Positions 27,556 through 36,505 of a stretch of DNA of 64,000 nt are shown here, in pieces (position 1 is the stretch's first letter; each line of letters starts with the position of its first letter). The position numbers and the translations under genes are program-made. The stretch is from an uncultured Paracoccaceae bacterium (GTDB taxonomy: Bacteria > Pseudomonadota > Alphaproteobacteria > Rhodobacterales > Rhodobacteraceae): positions 1 to 64,000 of the forward strand of contig CANLNM010000010.1 in NCBI GenBank assembly GCA_947492475.1. The letters run 5' to 3'. The notes beneath the pieces are model-generated. The model was given only the letters and a program-made list of their open reading frames with translations, did not search any database and had not been told where the DNA came from.

Positions 27556-28836
27556 ATGGGCCTCATGATACTTCTCCTTGTTTTCGGCCTGTTGGTTGTC
27601 GTCGGAATGCCGGTCGCGTTTGCGATGGGGATTGCCGCCGCATCCGCGTTTTGGTTCGAAGGTTTCCCGATGTTGATCACGTTCCAGCGGGCCACGGCTG
27701 GGGTTTCGGTTTTCTCATTGCTGGCCATCCCGTTTTTTGTGTTTGCGGGCGAAATCATGCTGCATGGCGGGATCGCGCAGCGGCTGGTGAAATTGGCCGC
27801 GGCGCTGGTGGGGCACCTAAAAGGTGGCTTGGCCATGGTCAACATTTTCTCATCCATGCTGTTTGGTGGCATTTCAGGATCAGCCGTGGCCGACATTTCG
27901 GCGCTGGGATCGCTGTTGGTGCCGGTGATGAAAGAACGCGGTTACCGGCCCGATTTTGCGGTCAACGTCACCGTGACATCATCCATCGCCGGGATCGTCA
28001 TTCCCCCCAGCCACAACATGATCATTTTCGCCGTGGCCGCCGGTGGTGGTCTGTCGATTTCCAAGCTGTTCTTGGCCGGTGTGGTGCCGGGCATTCTGAT
28101 GTGCCTCAGCATCGCCGTCGCCGCCTATGTCCTGTCGGTGAAACATAAATATCCCGCCGAACCTTTTCCCGGTTGGACCGAAGTGGGCCGCAGTGCCATG
28201 GACGCGATCCCCGGATTTATCACCGCGGTGATCATCGTTGGCGGAACGTTGTCCGGTGTGTTCACCGTCACTGAATCCGGTGCATTTGGCGCGCTTTATG
28301 CGCTGCTGCTGACCAAATTCTACTACAAATCCCTGTCGTGGAATGCGTTTGTTCTGGCCGTCACGGGGGCTGTGCGGACAACGGCGATGGTGATGATCCT
28401 GATCGCCTTTGCGTCGTCGTTTGCCTATTTGCTGGCCCTCTACCAAGTGCCCGCCAAGCTGAGCGATCTGTTGGTGTCGATTTCCGACAATCCGATCATG
28501 ATCCTGCTGATGATCAACGTGATCCTGCTGGTGTTGGGCATGATCATGGACATGGCCGCGTTGATCCTGATCTGCACGCCGATTTTCCTGCCCATTGCCA
28601 AAGGTTTGGGCATGGACCCAACCCAATTTGGCATCATGATGTTGGTCAATCTGGGTCTGGGCCTGTGCACACCGCCCGTCGGAACCTGCCTGTTTGTTGG
28701 CTGCGCCGTTGGTAAAATCAAAATCGAACAGGCGCTAAAATCCATCTGGCCCTTCTATCTGGCCATTCTGGTGACGCTGATTTTGGTCACTTATGTGCCG
28801 GCCATTTCCCTCTGGTTGCCCTCACTGCTGGGCTGA
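27556..28836 (+). CDS. TRAP transporter large permease (DctM family)
   Basis: 426 residues with about twelve hydrophobic segments. DctM motifs are visible: GGISGSAVADISALGSLLVPVM (about 105-126), IPPSHNMIIFAV (about 149-160), and the late VNLGLGLCTPPVGTCLFVG. It is the transport-catalysing subunit of the TRAP system, ion-transporter superfamily. ATG two bases after dctQ. The thioredoxin-fold gene starts 30 bases behind and probably shares the transcript. Confidence 0.94.
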   Translation: MGLMILLLVFGLLVVVGMPVAFAMGIAAASAFWFEGFPMLITFQRATAGVSVFSLLAIPFFVFAGEIMLHGGIAQRLVKLAAALVGHLKGGLAMVNIFSSMLFGGISGSAVADISALGSLLVPVMKERGYRPDFAVNVTVTSSIAGIVIPPSHNMIIFAVAAGGGLSISKLFLAGVVPGILMCLSIAVAAYVLSVKHKYPAEPFPGWTEVGRSAMDAIPGFITAVIIVGGTLSGVFTVTESGAFGALYALLLTKFYYKSLSWNAFVLAVTGAVRTTAMVMILIAFASSFAYLLALYQVPAKLSDLLVSISDNPIMILLMINVILLVLGMIMDMAALILICTPIFLPIAKGLGMDPTQFGIMMLVNLGLGLCTPPVGTCLFVGCAVGKIKIEQALKSIWPFYLAILVTLILVTYVPAISLWLPSLLG

Positions 28837-28866
28837 TCCCCACCTCACTGAAAGGAAGGCATATCA

Positions 28867-29385
28867 ATGCCCACACCAAAACCCATCCCCGGCAGTATTC
28901 TGGCCCCTATGTCATTCCCCAAAGTGGGGGGCGGCACGGTCACTGTCGGCGGCAACAGACCAAACTGGACCTTGTTTGTGGTCTATCGCGGCAAACATTG
29001 CCCCAGATGCAAAAATTACCTCAACATCCTGAACGGAATGTTGGGGGATTGGACCGCCGCCGGGTTCGACGTGGCTGTTGTGTCTGCGGACCCGTTGGAA
29101 AAGGCGCAGGCTGACAAGGGTGCATTCGGCTGGGACTTTGATCTGGGCTATGACCTGAGCGAAACCCAGATGGAAACGCTGGGCCTATATGTCACGGACC
29201 CATTGTCAGATGCGGAAACCAACCGTCGCTTTGCCGAACCGGGGACCTATGTGATCCGCCCGGATGGCAGCCTGTTGTTGATTGCGCTGTCCAACGGGCC
29301 CTCTGCGCGGCCAGAATTGTCGGAATTGCTGGATGGGATGATTTTCACCAAAGAAAACAACCGCCCCCCACGGGGCACAGTGTAA
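28867..29385 (+). CDS. Thioredoxin-fold redoxin (AhpC/TSA-like)
   Basis: 172-residue thioredoxin-like protein of the AhpC/TSA type. C45-P-R-C48 after the VVYRGKHCPRC strand end is the active-site pair; classical peroxiredoxins have a single Cys in PxxxTxxC, so this is closer to a redoxin with a CxxC centre. The rest follows the fold (VVSADPLEKAQADK, and GTYVIRPDGSLLLI as the late strands). No signal peptide, so cytoplasmic. AAAGGAAGG is the ribosome binding site. Its place after dctPQM suggests co-expression, with no clear functional tie. Confidence 0.8.
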   Translation: MPTPKPIPGSILAPMSFPKVGGGTVTVGGNRPNWTLFVVYRGKHCPRCKNYLNILNGMLGDWTAAGFDVAVVSADPLEKAQADKGAFGWDFDLGYDLSETQMETLGLYVTDPLSDAETNRRFAEPGTYVIRPDGSLLLIALSNGPSARPELSELLDGMIFTKENNRPPRGTV

Positions 29386-29440
29386 CGGATTGTTCTAACG
29401 GGTTTGCTGATCCTCCTCGGCATGCCCGTTGAACAAACAA

Positions 29441-29472
29441 AAAGGCCGCGCCCAGTGATGGGTGCGGCCTTT
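29441..29472. terminator. Bidirectional terminator
   Basis: AAAGGCCGC (29441-29449) and GCGGCCTTT (29464-29472) pair perfectly, extended inside by GCCC/GGGT to a 13-pair stem with a six-base loop. A and T tracts flank both sides, so it serves the redoxin gene on plus and the DUF1127 gene on minus. Confidence 0.85.
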
Positions 29473-29500
29473 GCATTAGACAGGGAGGTCCAATTGAAAA

Positions 29501-29704
29501 TTAGTAGTAATCGCTGCTGGCGATACGGTCGATGTCACCGCGAACCAGACCGATGTCTTCAAGTTCACGTGCAGACAATTTGGACAGAGCGTTGCGTGTG
29601 ATGCGTGCGTCGTTCCAAGCGGCAAATGCGCCAACGATTTGGGCGAAGAAGCCTGCGGAGCGCGGCGCGATAGCTGCGGGACGGGTAGTTTCAAAAACGG
29701 CCAT
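29501..29704 (-). CDS. DUF1127 small protein
   Basis: 67-residue basic protein with the YjiS/DUF1127 motif in its C-terminal half (W-x-x-A-R-x-x-R-x-x-L-x-x-L-S-x-R-E-L-x-D-I-G-L). Small DUF1127 proteins of Alphaproteobacteria bind RNA or influence phosphate and stress responses in some species; a role here is not known. The AAAAGGAACAAGGCC stretch before the ATG includes a good ribosome binding site. A seven-pair hairpin lies just upstream in the presumed leader. A second DUF1127 gene lies at 58936. Confidence 0.88.
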   Translation of the reverse strand: MAVFETTRPAAIAPRSAGFFAQIVGAFAAWNDARITRNALSKLSARELEDIGLVRGDIDRIASSDYY

Positions 29705-30045
29705 GGCCTTGTTCCTTTTATTTTCTGCGGTTTTCGTAACGCCCGAAAAAAAGGCGTTATGCTGTATTCGATGATCATCATTTAGGCGTCCTGGCAATGA
29801 TGCACCAGCAGAATAATCGCATGGGTGATATGCGCTAATTGCATGTGCATTTTGCGACCGGAAATGGGTGAAAGCGACTGTTATTAATGGGAATTAACCG
29901 CAATTCCCGACTTGGCGACGTCGCTTTTGCTGCATTGCAGAAAAAGTGTGATATTTCTGCGCCTGTTCGCGGGGGCTAGGAATATGTTCGCGTTTTGTGC
30001 TAATTGTGAGCGAACAATGAAAAAACGACCAAACAGGGGCAAATC
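29705..30045. promoter_or_regulatory. Divergent regulatory region between DUF1127 gene and ruvC
   Basis: 341 bases without a gene. It holds a hairpin in the DUF1127 leader (TAACGCC 29737-29743 / GGCGTTA 29753-29759), a perfect dyad GGGAATT-aaccgc-AATTCCC (29889-29908), and three copies of TGTTCGC near ruvC (described separately). Both flanking genes must be transcribed outward from here. Confidence 0.6.
29964..30016. promoter_or_regulatory. TGTTCGC repeats before ruvC
   Basis: TGTTCGC occurs at 29964-29970 and 29985-29991, exactly 21 bases (two helical turns) apart, and in inverted form as GCGAACA at 30010-30016, 29 bases before the ruvC start. This looks like an operator array. It does not match the alphaproteobacterial LexA box (GTTC-N7-GTTC), since the spacing is wrong. 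Confidence 0.5.
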
Positions 30046-30552
30046 ATGCGTGTAATGGGAATCGATCCCGGGTTGCGGAACATGGGATGGGGAATCATCG
30101 ATGTGGCCGGATCCAAGCTGACCCATGTGGCCAATGGGATTTGCCATTCAAAAACCGGCGATCTGGCGTCGCGGCTGTTATCCCTGCACACCCAACTGAC
30201 CGACGTGCTGACCACCTATCAGCCCACCACGGCCGCCGTGGAACAGACTTTCGTTAACAAAGACGCGGTCGCGACCCTGAAACTGGGGCAGGCGCGGGGC
30301 ATGGCCCTGTTGGTGCCTGCGCAGGCCGGGATCAGCATCGGCGAATATGCCCCTAACGCGGTCAAAAAAACTGTGGTGGGCGTGGGCCATGCGGATAAGA
30401 AACAAGTGGACCATATGGTGCGGCTGCAATTGCCCGGTGTTGAGATTGCCGGGGCGGATGCCGCGGATGCGCTGGCCATTGCGATCTGTCATGCCCATAA
30501 CATGCAATCAGCGGGCCAGATGGAACGCGCAATCCGAAAGGCAACCGCATGA
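30046..30552 (+). CDS. Holliday junction endonuclease RuvC
   Basis: RuvC, 168 residues, cuts Holliday junctions symmetrically after RuvAB branch migration. D7 in MGIDPG is the first catalytic acid; the glutamate of [11 protein letters not shown] and the aspartates of [11 protein letters not shown] complete the site. CAGGGGC precedes the ATG. It heads ruvC-ruvA-ruvB with overlapping coding regions. Confidence 0.97.
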   Translation: MRVMGIDPGLRNMGWGIIDVAGSKLTHVANGICHSKTGDLASRLLSLHTQLTDVLTTYQPTTAAVEQTFVNKDAVATLKLGQARGMALLVPAQAGISIGEYAPNAVKKTVVGVGHADKKQVDHMVRLQLPGVEIAGADAADALAIAICHAHNMQSAGQMERAIRKATA

Positions 30553-31220
30553 TTGGCAAACTGACAGGCCGTCTGGAATACCGCGCCAGCGATCACATCC
30601 TGATTGATGTGCGCGGCGTGGGCTATATCGTCTATGTGTCCGATCGGGTTATGGCCGGGCTGCCCGGTAACGGCGAAGTCGTGTCGCTTTATACGGAAAT
30701 GCTGGTGCGCGAAGATCTGATGCAATTGTTCGGCTTTCCGTCGCTGGTCGAAAAGGAATGGCACCGCCTGCTGGTGTCGGTGCAGGGCATTGGCGCAAAG
30801 GCGTCGATGGCGATCTTGGGCACATTGGGCCCTGATCAGGTCAGCCGGGCCATTGCGCTGGGGGATTGGAACACCGTCGCCAAGGCCAAAGGCGTGGGGC
30901 CAAAGATCGCCCAACGTGTGGTCAACGAATTGAAAGACAAAGCCCCCGCCGTGATGGCCATGGGCGGTAATCTGGCCACTGCCATGAAGGACGGCGCGGA
31001 TTTGGACGACGACGTGATCGATGTGGCTGACAAACCCAAGTCGAAACCGGCCAAAGCCACCAATATGGCCCAACCCGAAGCGTTATCCGCCCTGACCAAT
31101 CTGGGCTATGCGCCCGGCGATGCGGCCAGCGCGGTCGCCGAAGCTTTGGGCGACACCCCCGATCTGGATACATCCGGGTTGATCCGGGCGGCGCTGAAAT
31201 TGCTGGCACCAAAGGGCTAA
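30549..31220 (+). CDS. Holliday junction branch migration protein RuvA
   Basis: RuvA, 223 residues, the junction-binding tetramer that holds RuvB motors. The N-terminal OB fold starts [26 protein letters not shown]; tandem helix-hairpin-helix motifs lie at about 72-130 ([23 protein letters not shown]); the C-terminal RuvB-binding domain (about 175-223) is [18 protein letters not shown]. Between them is an acidic and lysine-rich linker. Its ATG overlaps the ruvC stop by four bases. Confidence 0.97.
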   Translation: MIGKLTGRLEYRASDHILIDVRGVGYIVYVSDRVMAGLPGNGEVVSLYTEMLVREDLMQLFGFPSLVEKEWHRLLVSVQGIGAKASMAILGTLGPDQVSRAIALGDWNTVAKAKGVGPKIAQRVVNELKDKAPAVMAMGGNLATAMKDGADLDDDVIDVADKPKSKPAKATNMAQPEALSALTNLGYAPGDAASAVAEALGDTPDLDTSGLIRAALKLLAPKG

Positions 31221-32243
31221 ATGATGGAATCTGATCCCAATCTGCGCCCCCAGGAACAACCTCAGGACAATGACCGTGCATTGCGCCCGCAGGGGCTTGA
31301 TGAATTTATCGGCCAAAAGGCAGCGCGCGCCAATTTGCGGGTTTTTATCGAAAGCGCCAAAAAACGTGGCGAAGCGATGGACCACACCCTGTTTCACGGC
31401 CCACCGGGATTGGGCAAAACCACCCTGGCGCAAATCGTGGCACGTGAATTGGGGGTCGGGTTTCGCATGACGTCGGGGCCGGTTTTGGCCAAGGCCGGGG
31501 ATCTGGCCGCGATCCTGACCAACCTCGAAGCCAACGACGTGTTGTTCATTGATGAAATCCACCGTCTGAACCCGGTGGTTGAGGAAATCCTCTATCCCGC
31601 GCTCGAAGATTTTGAGCTGGATCTGGTGATCGGTGAAGGCCCGGCCGCACGCACGGTGCGGATCGAATTGCAGCCCTTTACGTTGGTGGGGGCGACCACG
31701 CGGTTGGGCCTGTTGACCACGCCGCTGAGGGATCGGTTCGGCATTCCGACCCGGCTGGAATTTTACACCGTGGACGAATTGCATGACATCGTATCACGCG
31801 GGGCGCGGCTGATGGGATGCCCGGCAGATGATGACGGCGCGCGCGAAATCGCCAAACGCGCCCGCGGCACGCCCCGGATCGCTGGTCGTCTGTTGCGTCG
31901 CGTGGTGGATTTCGCGGTCGTCGAAGGCGACGGGCTGGTGACACAGGCGCTGGCCGATGGGGCGCTGACCCGGTTGGGGGTGGATCATCTGGGGCTGGAT
32001 GGGGCGGATCGACGTTATCTGCGCCTGATCGCCGAAAGCTATGGCGGCGGGCCGGTGGGGATCGAAACCATGTCGGCCGCCCTGAGCGAAAGCCGCGACG
32101 CACTAGAAGAAGTGATCGAGCCGTTTTTGCTGCAACAGGGATTGATCCAGCGCACACCGCGCGGGCGGATGCTGGCACAGGCGGCGTGGCGCCATCTGGG
32201 GCTGGACGCTCCAAAGAAATCCGAAGGTGACCTGTTTGGTTGA
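31221..32243 (+). CDS. Holliday junction DNA helicase RuvB
   Basis: RuvB, 340 residues, hexameric AAA+ motor of branch migration. Walker A GPPGLGKT (about 65-72), Walker B FIDEIHRL (about 115-122), the sensor and arginine finger region ([18 protein letters not shown]) and the C-terminal winged helix ([15 protein letters not shown]) are intact. It starts directly at the ruvA stop; two adjacent ATG codons make the start uncertain by one residue. Confidence 0.97.
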   Translation: MMESDPNLRPQEQPQDNDRALRPQGLDEFIGQKAARANLRVFIESAKKRGEAMDHTLFHGPPGLGKTTLAQIVARELGVGFRMTSGPVLAKAGDLAAILTNLEANDVLFIDEIHRLNPVVEEILYPALEDFELDLVIGEGPAARTVRIELQPFTLVGATTRLGLLTTPLRDRFGIPTRLEFYTVDELHDIVSRGARLMGCPADDDGAREIAKRARGTPRIAGRLLRRVVDFAVVEGDGLVTQALADGALTRLGVDHLGLDGADRRYLRLIAESYGGGPVGIETMSAALSESRDALEEVIEPFLLQQGLIQRTPRGRMLAQAAWRHLGLDAPKKSEGDLFG

Positions 32244-32306
32244 CCTAGGAAGCATTCGATTTTAGGCCACCAGCGGGACTATTTGCCAATAAAAAACGGG
32301 TGCGAC

Positions 32307-32927
32307 ATGACAGATCAGATATCCAAATTGTTTACGCGGGCGGATGGCACCTATTTATGTGCCCGCTGGGAACGCCCGATTGTGCCGGTTGTGTTTGGAG
32401 TGGATGAGGCAACATTGCCCATCATCAAAGGCGCGATCGAAGCGGTTGTGACCTTGGCCGGGCATCAAATGGCCGAAACGGACCCGGAACTGGGCACCAA
32501 TTTGATGTTCTTTTTCTTTTCCGACTGGGATGAATTGCTGGACGTACCGGATCTGGATCGGTTGATCCCGGATCTGACGCCCTTGGTGGCACGGTTGAAA
32601 TCCGCGGATGCGCTGCAATATCGTGCCTTTCGGTTCGAAGAAAACGGCGCAATCAAAGCGAATTTTGTGTTCCTGCGCATGGCAGGGGCCTTGGCCGATC
32701 TGCCCGCCGATACATTGGCGTTGGGGCAGGCCGTGCAATCGATCCTGTTGTGGTCCGACACTGCGTTTGACGATCAATCACCGCTGGCCTTGCTGGATGG
32801 CAATGCCGTGCTGCGCCCCGAAATCGCCAACGTGATCCGCGCCGCCTATGATCCGGTCATGCCGTCGGTGGCCCAAGATGCCACCCATTCACTGCGGCTG
32901 TCAGCGCGGATAGGGGGGATGGCTTGA
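32307..32927 (+). CDS. Conserved-looking hypothetical protein
   Basis: 206-residue acidic soluble protein with no motif that I recognise. It has aromatic-rich strands (FMFFFFSDWDELLDVPDL) and helices, no signal peptide and no membrane segment. The ATG at 32307 is used; the frame upstream has another start with a poor context. It sits 63 bases after ruvB and its stop overlaps the TTG start of the DUF2971 gene. Base composition matches the neighbours, so it looks resident. Confidence 0.6.
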   Translation: MTDQISKLFTRADGTYLCARWERPIVPVVFGVDEATLPIIKGAIEAVVTLAGHQMAETDPELGTNLMFFFFSDWDELLDVPDLDRLIPDLTPLVARLKSADALQYRAFRFEENGAIKANFVFLRMAGALADLPADTLALGQAVQSILLWSDTAFDDQSPLALLDGNAVLRPEIANVIRAAYDPVMPSVAQDATHSLRLSARIGGMA

Positions 32928-33598
32928 GCGATCCAGAGGTTCTTTATCACTTCATTTCTGCGGGCTATGGATTGGACGCAATCCGTGATCATCGCCTCAA
33001 GCTGTCGCGACTGGATCAACTGAATGATCCGTTTGAATTTTCGGGAGTGGCGGATTTTTCACAAACCCAGTCCTTTTGGGAAGAAAACAGGACAACCTAT
33101 GCGAATAAATTTGGGTTCATTTGCTTTAGCGCCAAATGGAACCACCCATTGATGTGGGCGCATTACGCCCAAAGTCATCACGGGATTGTTTTGGGATACC
33201 GTCGAAAGACGGACATTGACGAAGGTAAATTGCGTGAGGTTGAATACGTAACGGAAAAACTGGACGGCAAGAGCATTGAAAGTGGTCAAACAAAGCTCTC
33301 AGTTTCATTTCTGAAGAAGATGACACGGACGAAGGCTGATTTTTGGCATTACGAAGAAGAGTTCCGCTTTTTTGACACCCTGGGTCGTGCTGTTCGCGTA
33401 TCGATGAACGGTCGCTTTCTATATTTCTACGATATGACTGAACAATTCGAATTGGCCGAGGTTTTGTTGGGGCAAAAAGTCAGTCAAGAATGTGCTGACT
33501 CAGTGGCCCAAGCGCTTGCAGATCACGCTGCCAACGTTAAGTTGTATGATGTGAAGTGCAGCAATTCTAAGTTTCTGATGGAACGTCACCGAAAATAA
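32924..33598 (+). CDS. DUF2971 domain protein
   Basis: 224 residues, DUF2971 family. Family motifs are visible: YHFIS near the start, LNDPFEF (about 33-39), CFSAKWNHPLMWAHYAQSHHGIVLGY (about 66-91) and WHYEEEFRFF (about 141-150). The function of this family is not established; it turns up scattered in bacterial genomes, often near mobile or defence genes. Start is TTG overlapping the preceding stop. Its codon use is visibly less GC-rich than the ruv and tol genes around it, so it may be a late insertion between them. Downstream, ybgC begins 13 bases later. Confidence 0.8.
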   Translation: MSDPEVLYHFISAGYGLDAIRDHRLKLSRLDQLNDPFEFSGVADFSQTQSFWEENRTTYANKFGFICFSAKWNHPLMWAHYAQSHHGIVLGYRRKTDIDEGKLREVEYVTEKLDGKSIESGQTKLSVSFLKKMTRTKADFWHYEEEFRFFDTLGRAVRVSMNGRFLYFYDMTEQFELAEVLLGQKVSQECADSVAQALADHAANVKLYDVKCSNSKFLMERHRK

Positions 33599-33611
33599 TA
33601 AGGCGTGTGAT

Positions 33612-34001
33612 ATGACCCATAAATTCCCTGTGCGCGTTTATTACGAAGACACCGATCTGGCTGGGATCGTGTATTACGCCAATTACCTGAAGTTCATTGA
33701 ACGGGGGCGCACGGAATGGGTGCGCGATCAGGGGATCGATCAGGCGGCCTTGCGCGACGAAGACGGGATAGTGTTCGCGGTGCGCCGGGTAGAGGCAGAT
33801 TATCTGGCACCGGCGAAATTTGATGACGAATTGGTGGTGGAAACCACGTTGGAACAAATGACCGGGGTGCGGATGATTTGCCGCCAAGAGGTCAAACGCG
33901 ATGGCGAGGTCCTGTTTTCCGCGCTTGTCACCGTGGTGGCCATAAACGAAAACGGGGCTCCGGCGCGGCTTCCGGCGAGTATTCGCCGACAATTGCACTG
34001 A
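33612..34001 (+). CDS. Tol-Pal associated acyl-CoA thioesterase YbgC
   Basis: YbgC, 129 residues, hotdog-fold thioesterase that hydrolyses acyl-CoA and is encoded with the Tol-Pal genes. VYYEDTDLAGIVYYANYLKFIERGRTEW (about 9-36) contains the catalytic aspartate and tyrosine. Overall length is normal. It may link phospholipid metabolism to the envelope system. The gene is 130 bases before tolQ. Confidence 0.95.
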   Translation: MTHKFPVRVYYEDTDLAGIVYYANYLKFIERGRTEWVRDQGIDQAALRDEDGIVFAVRRVEADYLAPAKFDDELVVETTLEQMTGVRMICRQEVKRDGEVLFSALVTVVAINENGAPARLPASIRRQLH

Positions 34002-34131
34002 AAAGCTGCGATTTACGCCGAAATTGCGGCTCTGACACCTTCGTGACGCGGCTTTCGTTGGATTTCCCCGTAAAGATGCGCTACGAGTTGGGTAATAATG
34101 CCCAAAATGGGCCGGGATAACGAGCAGGCAA

Positions 34132-34806
34132 ATGGAAGCAGCAACCGACTTCACGATGTGGGCGCTATTCGCGCGCGCCACACTTACCGTAAAATTTGTC
34201 ATGATCATGCTGATCTGCGCCTCGGGATGGTGCTGGGCTGTGGTCGTGGACAAAATGATCCAATATCGCAAAGCCCGCGCCGAAGCGGCCCGTTTTGATC
34301 AGGCGTTCTGGTCCGGCGAACCGCTGGATGCGTTGTTTGATAAAATCGGCGCACAGCCGGGCGGGCGGTCTGAACGGATTTTTGCCGCCGGGATGACCGA
34401 ATGGCGTCGGTCCCACCGTCAGGATGGCGCGTTGATTGCCGGCGCTCAGGCGCGCATCGACCGATCTATGGATGTGGCCATCGCCAAGGAAACCGGCGAG
34501 CTGCAAAAAGGTCTGCCGGTGCTGGCCACCGTTGGGTCCACCGCGCCATTTGTCGGGTTGTTCGGCACCGTTTGGGGCATCATGAACGCGTTCATCGAAA
34601 TCGCCGAACAGCAAAACACCAATTTGGCCGTTGTGGCACCGGGTATTGCTGAGGCGCTGTTGGCGACCGGTCTGGGCCTGTTGGCGGCGATCCCGGCGGT
34701 TATTTTCTATAACAAACTCAGCGCGGACAGTGATCGCATTGTTGGCGGCTACGAAGCCTTTGCCGATGAGTTCGCCACGATCCTGTCGCGTCAGTTGGAC
34801 AGCTAA
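34132..34806 (+). CDS. Tol-Pal system protein TolQ
   Basis: TolQ, 224 residues, inner-membrane protein with three membrane segments (about 15-35, 130-152, 165-185). With TolR it forms the proton-driven motor that energises TolA and keeps the outer membrane attached during division. The ExbB/TolQ motif region GSTAPFVGLFGTVWGIMNAF and APGIAEALLATGLGLLAAIPAV is intact. The first ATG is used, preceded by a GAGCAGGC stretch. Confidence 0.96.
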   Translation: MEAATDFTMWALFARATLTVKFVMIMLICASGWCWAVVVDKMIQYRKARAEAARFDQAFWSGEPLDALFDKIGAQPGGRSERIFAAGMTEWRRSHRQDGALIAGAQARIDRSMDVAIAKETGELQKGLPVLATVGSTAPFVGLFGTVWGIMNAFIEIAEQQNTNLAVVAPGIAEALLATGLGLLAAIPAVIFYNKLSADSDRIVGGYEAFADEFATILSRQLDS

Positions 34807-34809
34807 GTC

Positions 34810-35286
34810 ATGGGCGCAGGTGTCATGAAATCTGGTGGCGATGGGGGCGGTGGTCGCCGTCGTCGTCGCAAACGCACTCAGCCAATGGCGGAAATCAACG
34901 TCACGCCTTTTGTGGATGTGATGCTGGTTTTGCTGATCATATTTATGGTGGCGGCGCCATTGTTGACGGTTGGGGTGCCGGTGGAATTGCCGGAAACCGC
35001 CGCCAGCGCTTTGCCCAGCGAACAAGAGGATCCGCTGACCATCACCCTAACGGCAGAGGGGGAAATCATGATCATGACCACCCCAACCAATCGCGACGAA
35101 TTTATTCCCAAATTGCGCGCTATTGCCTCTGAACGCAGCTCGGACCGGGTGTTTTTACGCGCGGATGGGGCCAATGCGTGGACCGAAGTGGCCACAATCA
35201 TGGGCGCGTTAAATGCGGCTGGGTTCAATAATATCGGTCTGGTGACGGATATTGGCGGGCCCTCTTTGGATGGCAGCGACGGGTAA
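34810..35286 (+). CDS. Tol-Pal system protein TolR
   Basis: TolR, 158 residues (or 153 from the second Met). Basic N-terminus, then one membrane segment (about 30-50) with the essential aspartate in NVTPFVDVMLVLLIIFMVAAP, then a periplasmic domain with the GVPVELP motif. It forms a TolQ-TolR proton channel. The gene starts three bases after tolQ. Confidence 0.95.
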   Translation: MGAGVMKSGGDGGGGRRRRRKRTQPMAEINVTPFVDVMLVLLIIFMVAAPLLTVGVPVELPETAASALPSEQEDPLTITLTAEGEIMIMTTPTNRDEFIPKLRAIASERSSDRVFLRADGANAWTEVATIMGALNAAGFNNIGLVTDIGGPSLDGSDG

Positions 35287-35289
35287 ACG

Positions 35290-36408
35290 ATGAGCGCAGG
35301 CTCTTATATCTCGGGGATCGGTCATGTGGGATTGCTCACTTGGTTGGTGCTTGGCTGGGGATTGTCCAGCGAACCGCTTGATTTCGAAGTGGCGGATGTG
35401 TCCGTGATCAGCGGCGAACAATTTGCCGCCATGACCCAAGGTCTGGAGCCAGACGCGCCGTTGATCGAAACGCCGTCATTGGAAACACCTGATCCTGTTG
35501 AACAGCCCCCCGCGCCGGTGGTTGAAACCCCGCCAGAGCCTGTGGAACAACCCGCGCCCGTGGCCCCGCCACCTGCGCCGGAACAGGAATTAACCCCGCC
35601 CGAACCTGCCCCCCAACCGGTAGAGCAGGTTCAGGAAACTGCACCCCCCACGCCGCCCGCGCCGGATGTGCCGGTCTTTGTGCCGCCAACCCCTGATTTG
35701 ACCGCATCCCTGCGCCCGCGCGCGCGACCCGCCCCCCGTGTTGCCCCCGAAGCTGTGGCACCATCCGAGCCGGATGTGCAGATCGCAGATATCGACCAAA
35801 CCGCAACATCGCCCGATGCGGTGACACCGGATGTGGCCGAAGAAAACAACGAAGCCACCGCCCAAGAAGAAGCCAGCACCGAAGTTCTGAACGACGATTC
35901 CGAACCGGCCAGCGCGTCACTTGCGCCGCAATCCTCGCCGCGCCCACCACGTGCGACGCGCCCTGAACCGGCAACCGATGTGGCGTCTGATGTGTCAGAC
36001 GATCCAGCTGACGATGTGGCCGACGCCATTGCCAATGCCGTGGCCGAAGCCAATTCCAACCCGGTGGCAAATGCCGGGCAAGACGGCCCACCGTTGACGG
36101 GCACCGAATTGGAAGGGTTCAAAGTGGCCGCACAACGCTGCTGGGCCATCGATTCCGGTTCACCGGCGTCGCAGGTCGTGGTCGTGGTTGGGTTTTCGCT
36201 TGATATCAACGGGATGGTGTCGGGGCCGATGCGCCTGATTTCATCTCAGGGCGGGGATCAAAGCGCGGTCACAACGGCCTTTACCCGCGCCAAACGCGCC
36301 ATTATTTCCTGCCAGCGCGATGGATATCAATTGCCGCCAGAAAAATACGAACAATGGCGAGACGTCGAAATGATCTTTAACGGACCAGAGGCGGTGCAAC
36401 GCCTATGA
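35290..36408 (+). CDS. Tol-Pal system protein TolA
   Basis: TolA-like, 372 residues. An N-terminal membrane segment (about 7-26) anchors it. The middle (about 55-265) is rich in proline, alanine, glutamate and threonine (repeats like PPAPVVETPPEPVEQ), unlike the alanine/lysine helix of enteric TolA. The C-terminal domain (about 268-372) matches the TolA/TonB fold with SQVVVVVGFSLDINGMV. It links the inner membrane motor to TolB and Pal. Starts three bases after tolR. Confidence 0.9.
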   Translation: MSAGSYISGIGHVGLLTWLVLGWGLSSEPLDFEVADVSVISGEQFAAMTQGLEPDAPLIETPSLETPDPVEQPPAPVVETPPEPVEQPAPVAPPPAPEQELTPPEPAPQPVEQVQETAPPTPPAPDVPVFVPPTPDLTASLRPRARPAPRVAPEAVAPSEPDVQIADIDQTATSPDAVTPDVAEENNEATAQEEASTEVLNDDSEPASASLAPQSSPRPPRATRPEPATDVASDVSDDPADDVADAIANAVAEANSNPVANAGQDGPPLTGTELEGFKVAAQRCWAIDSGSPASQVVVVVGFSLDINGMVSGPMRLISSQGGDQSAVTTAFTRAKRAIISCQRDGYQLPPEKYEQWRDVEMIFNGPEAVQRL

Positions 36409-36505
36409 GACCAGAAATGATCCGCTTACTCAATTTTTCCCTGCTGACAAGCCCGGCTTTGCCTTGCAAGATACAGCAAATGACCCCGATCCATGAGGTC
36501 CCGAA

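Noticed and set aside
29964..30016. LexA (SOS) box before ruvC
   Set aside because: GTTC units are present but 21 bases apart, not the GTTC-N7-GTTC of alphaproteobacterial LexA.
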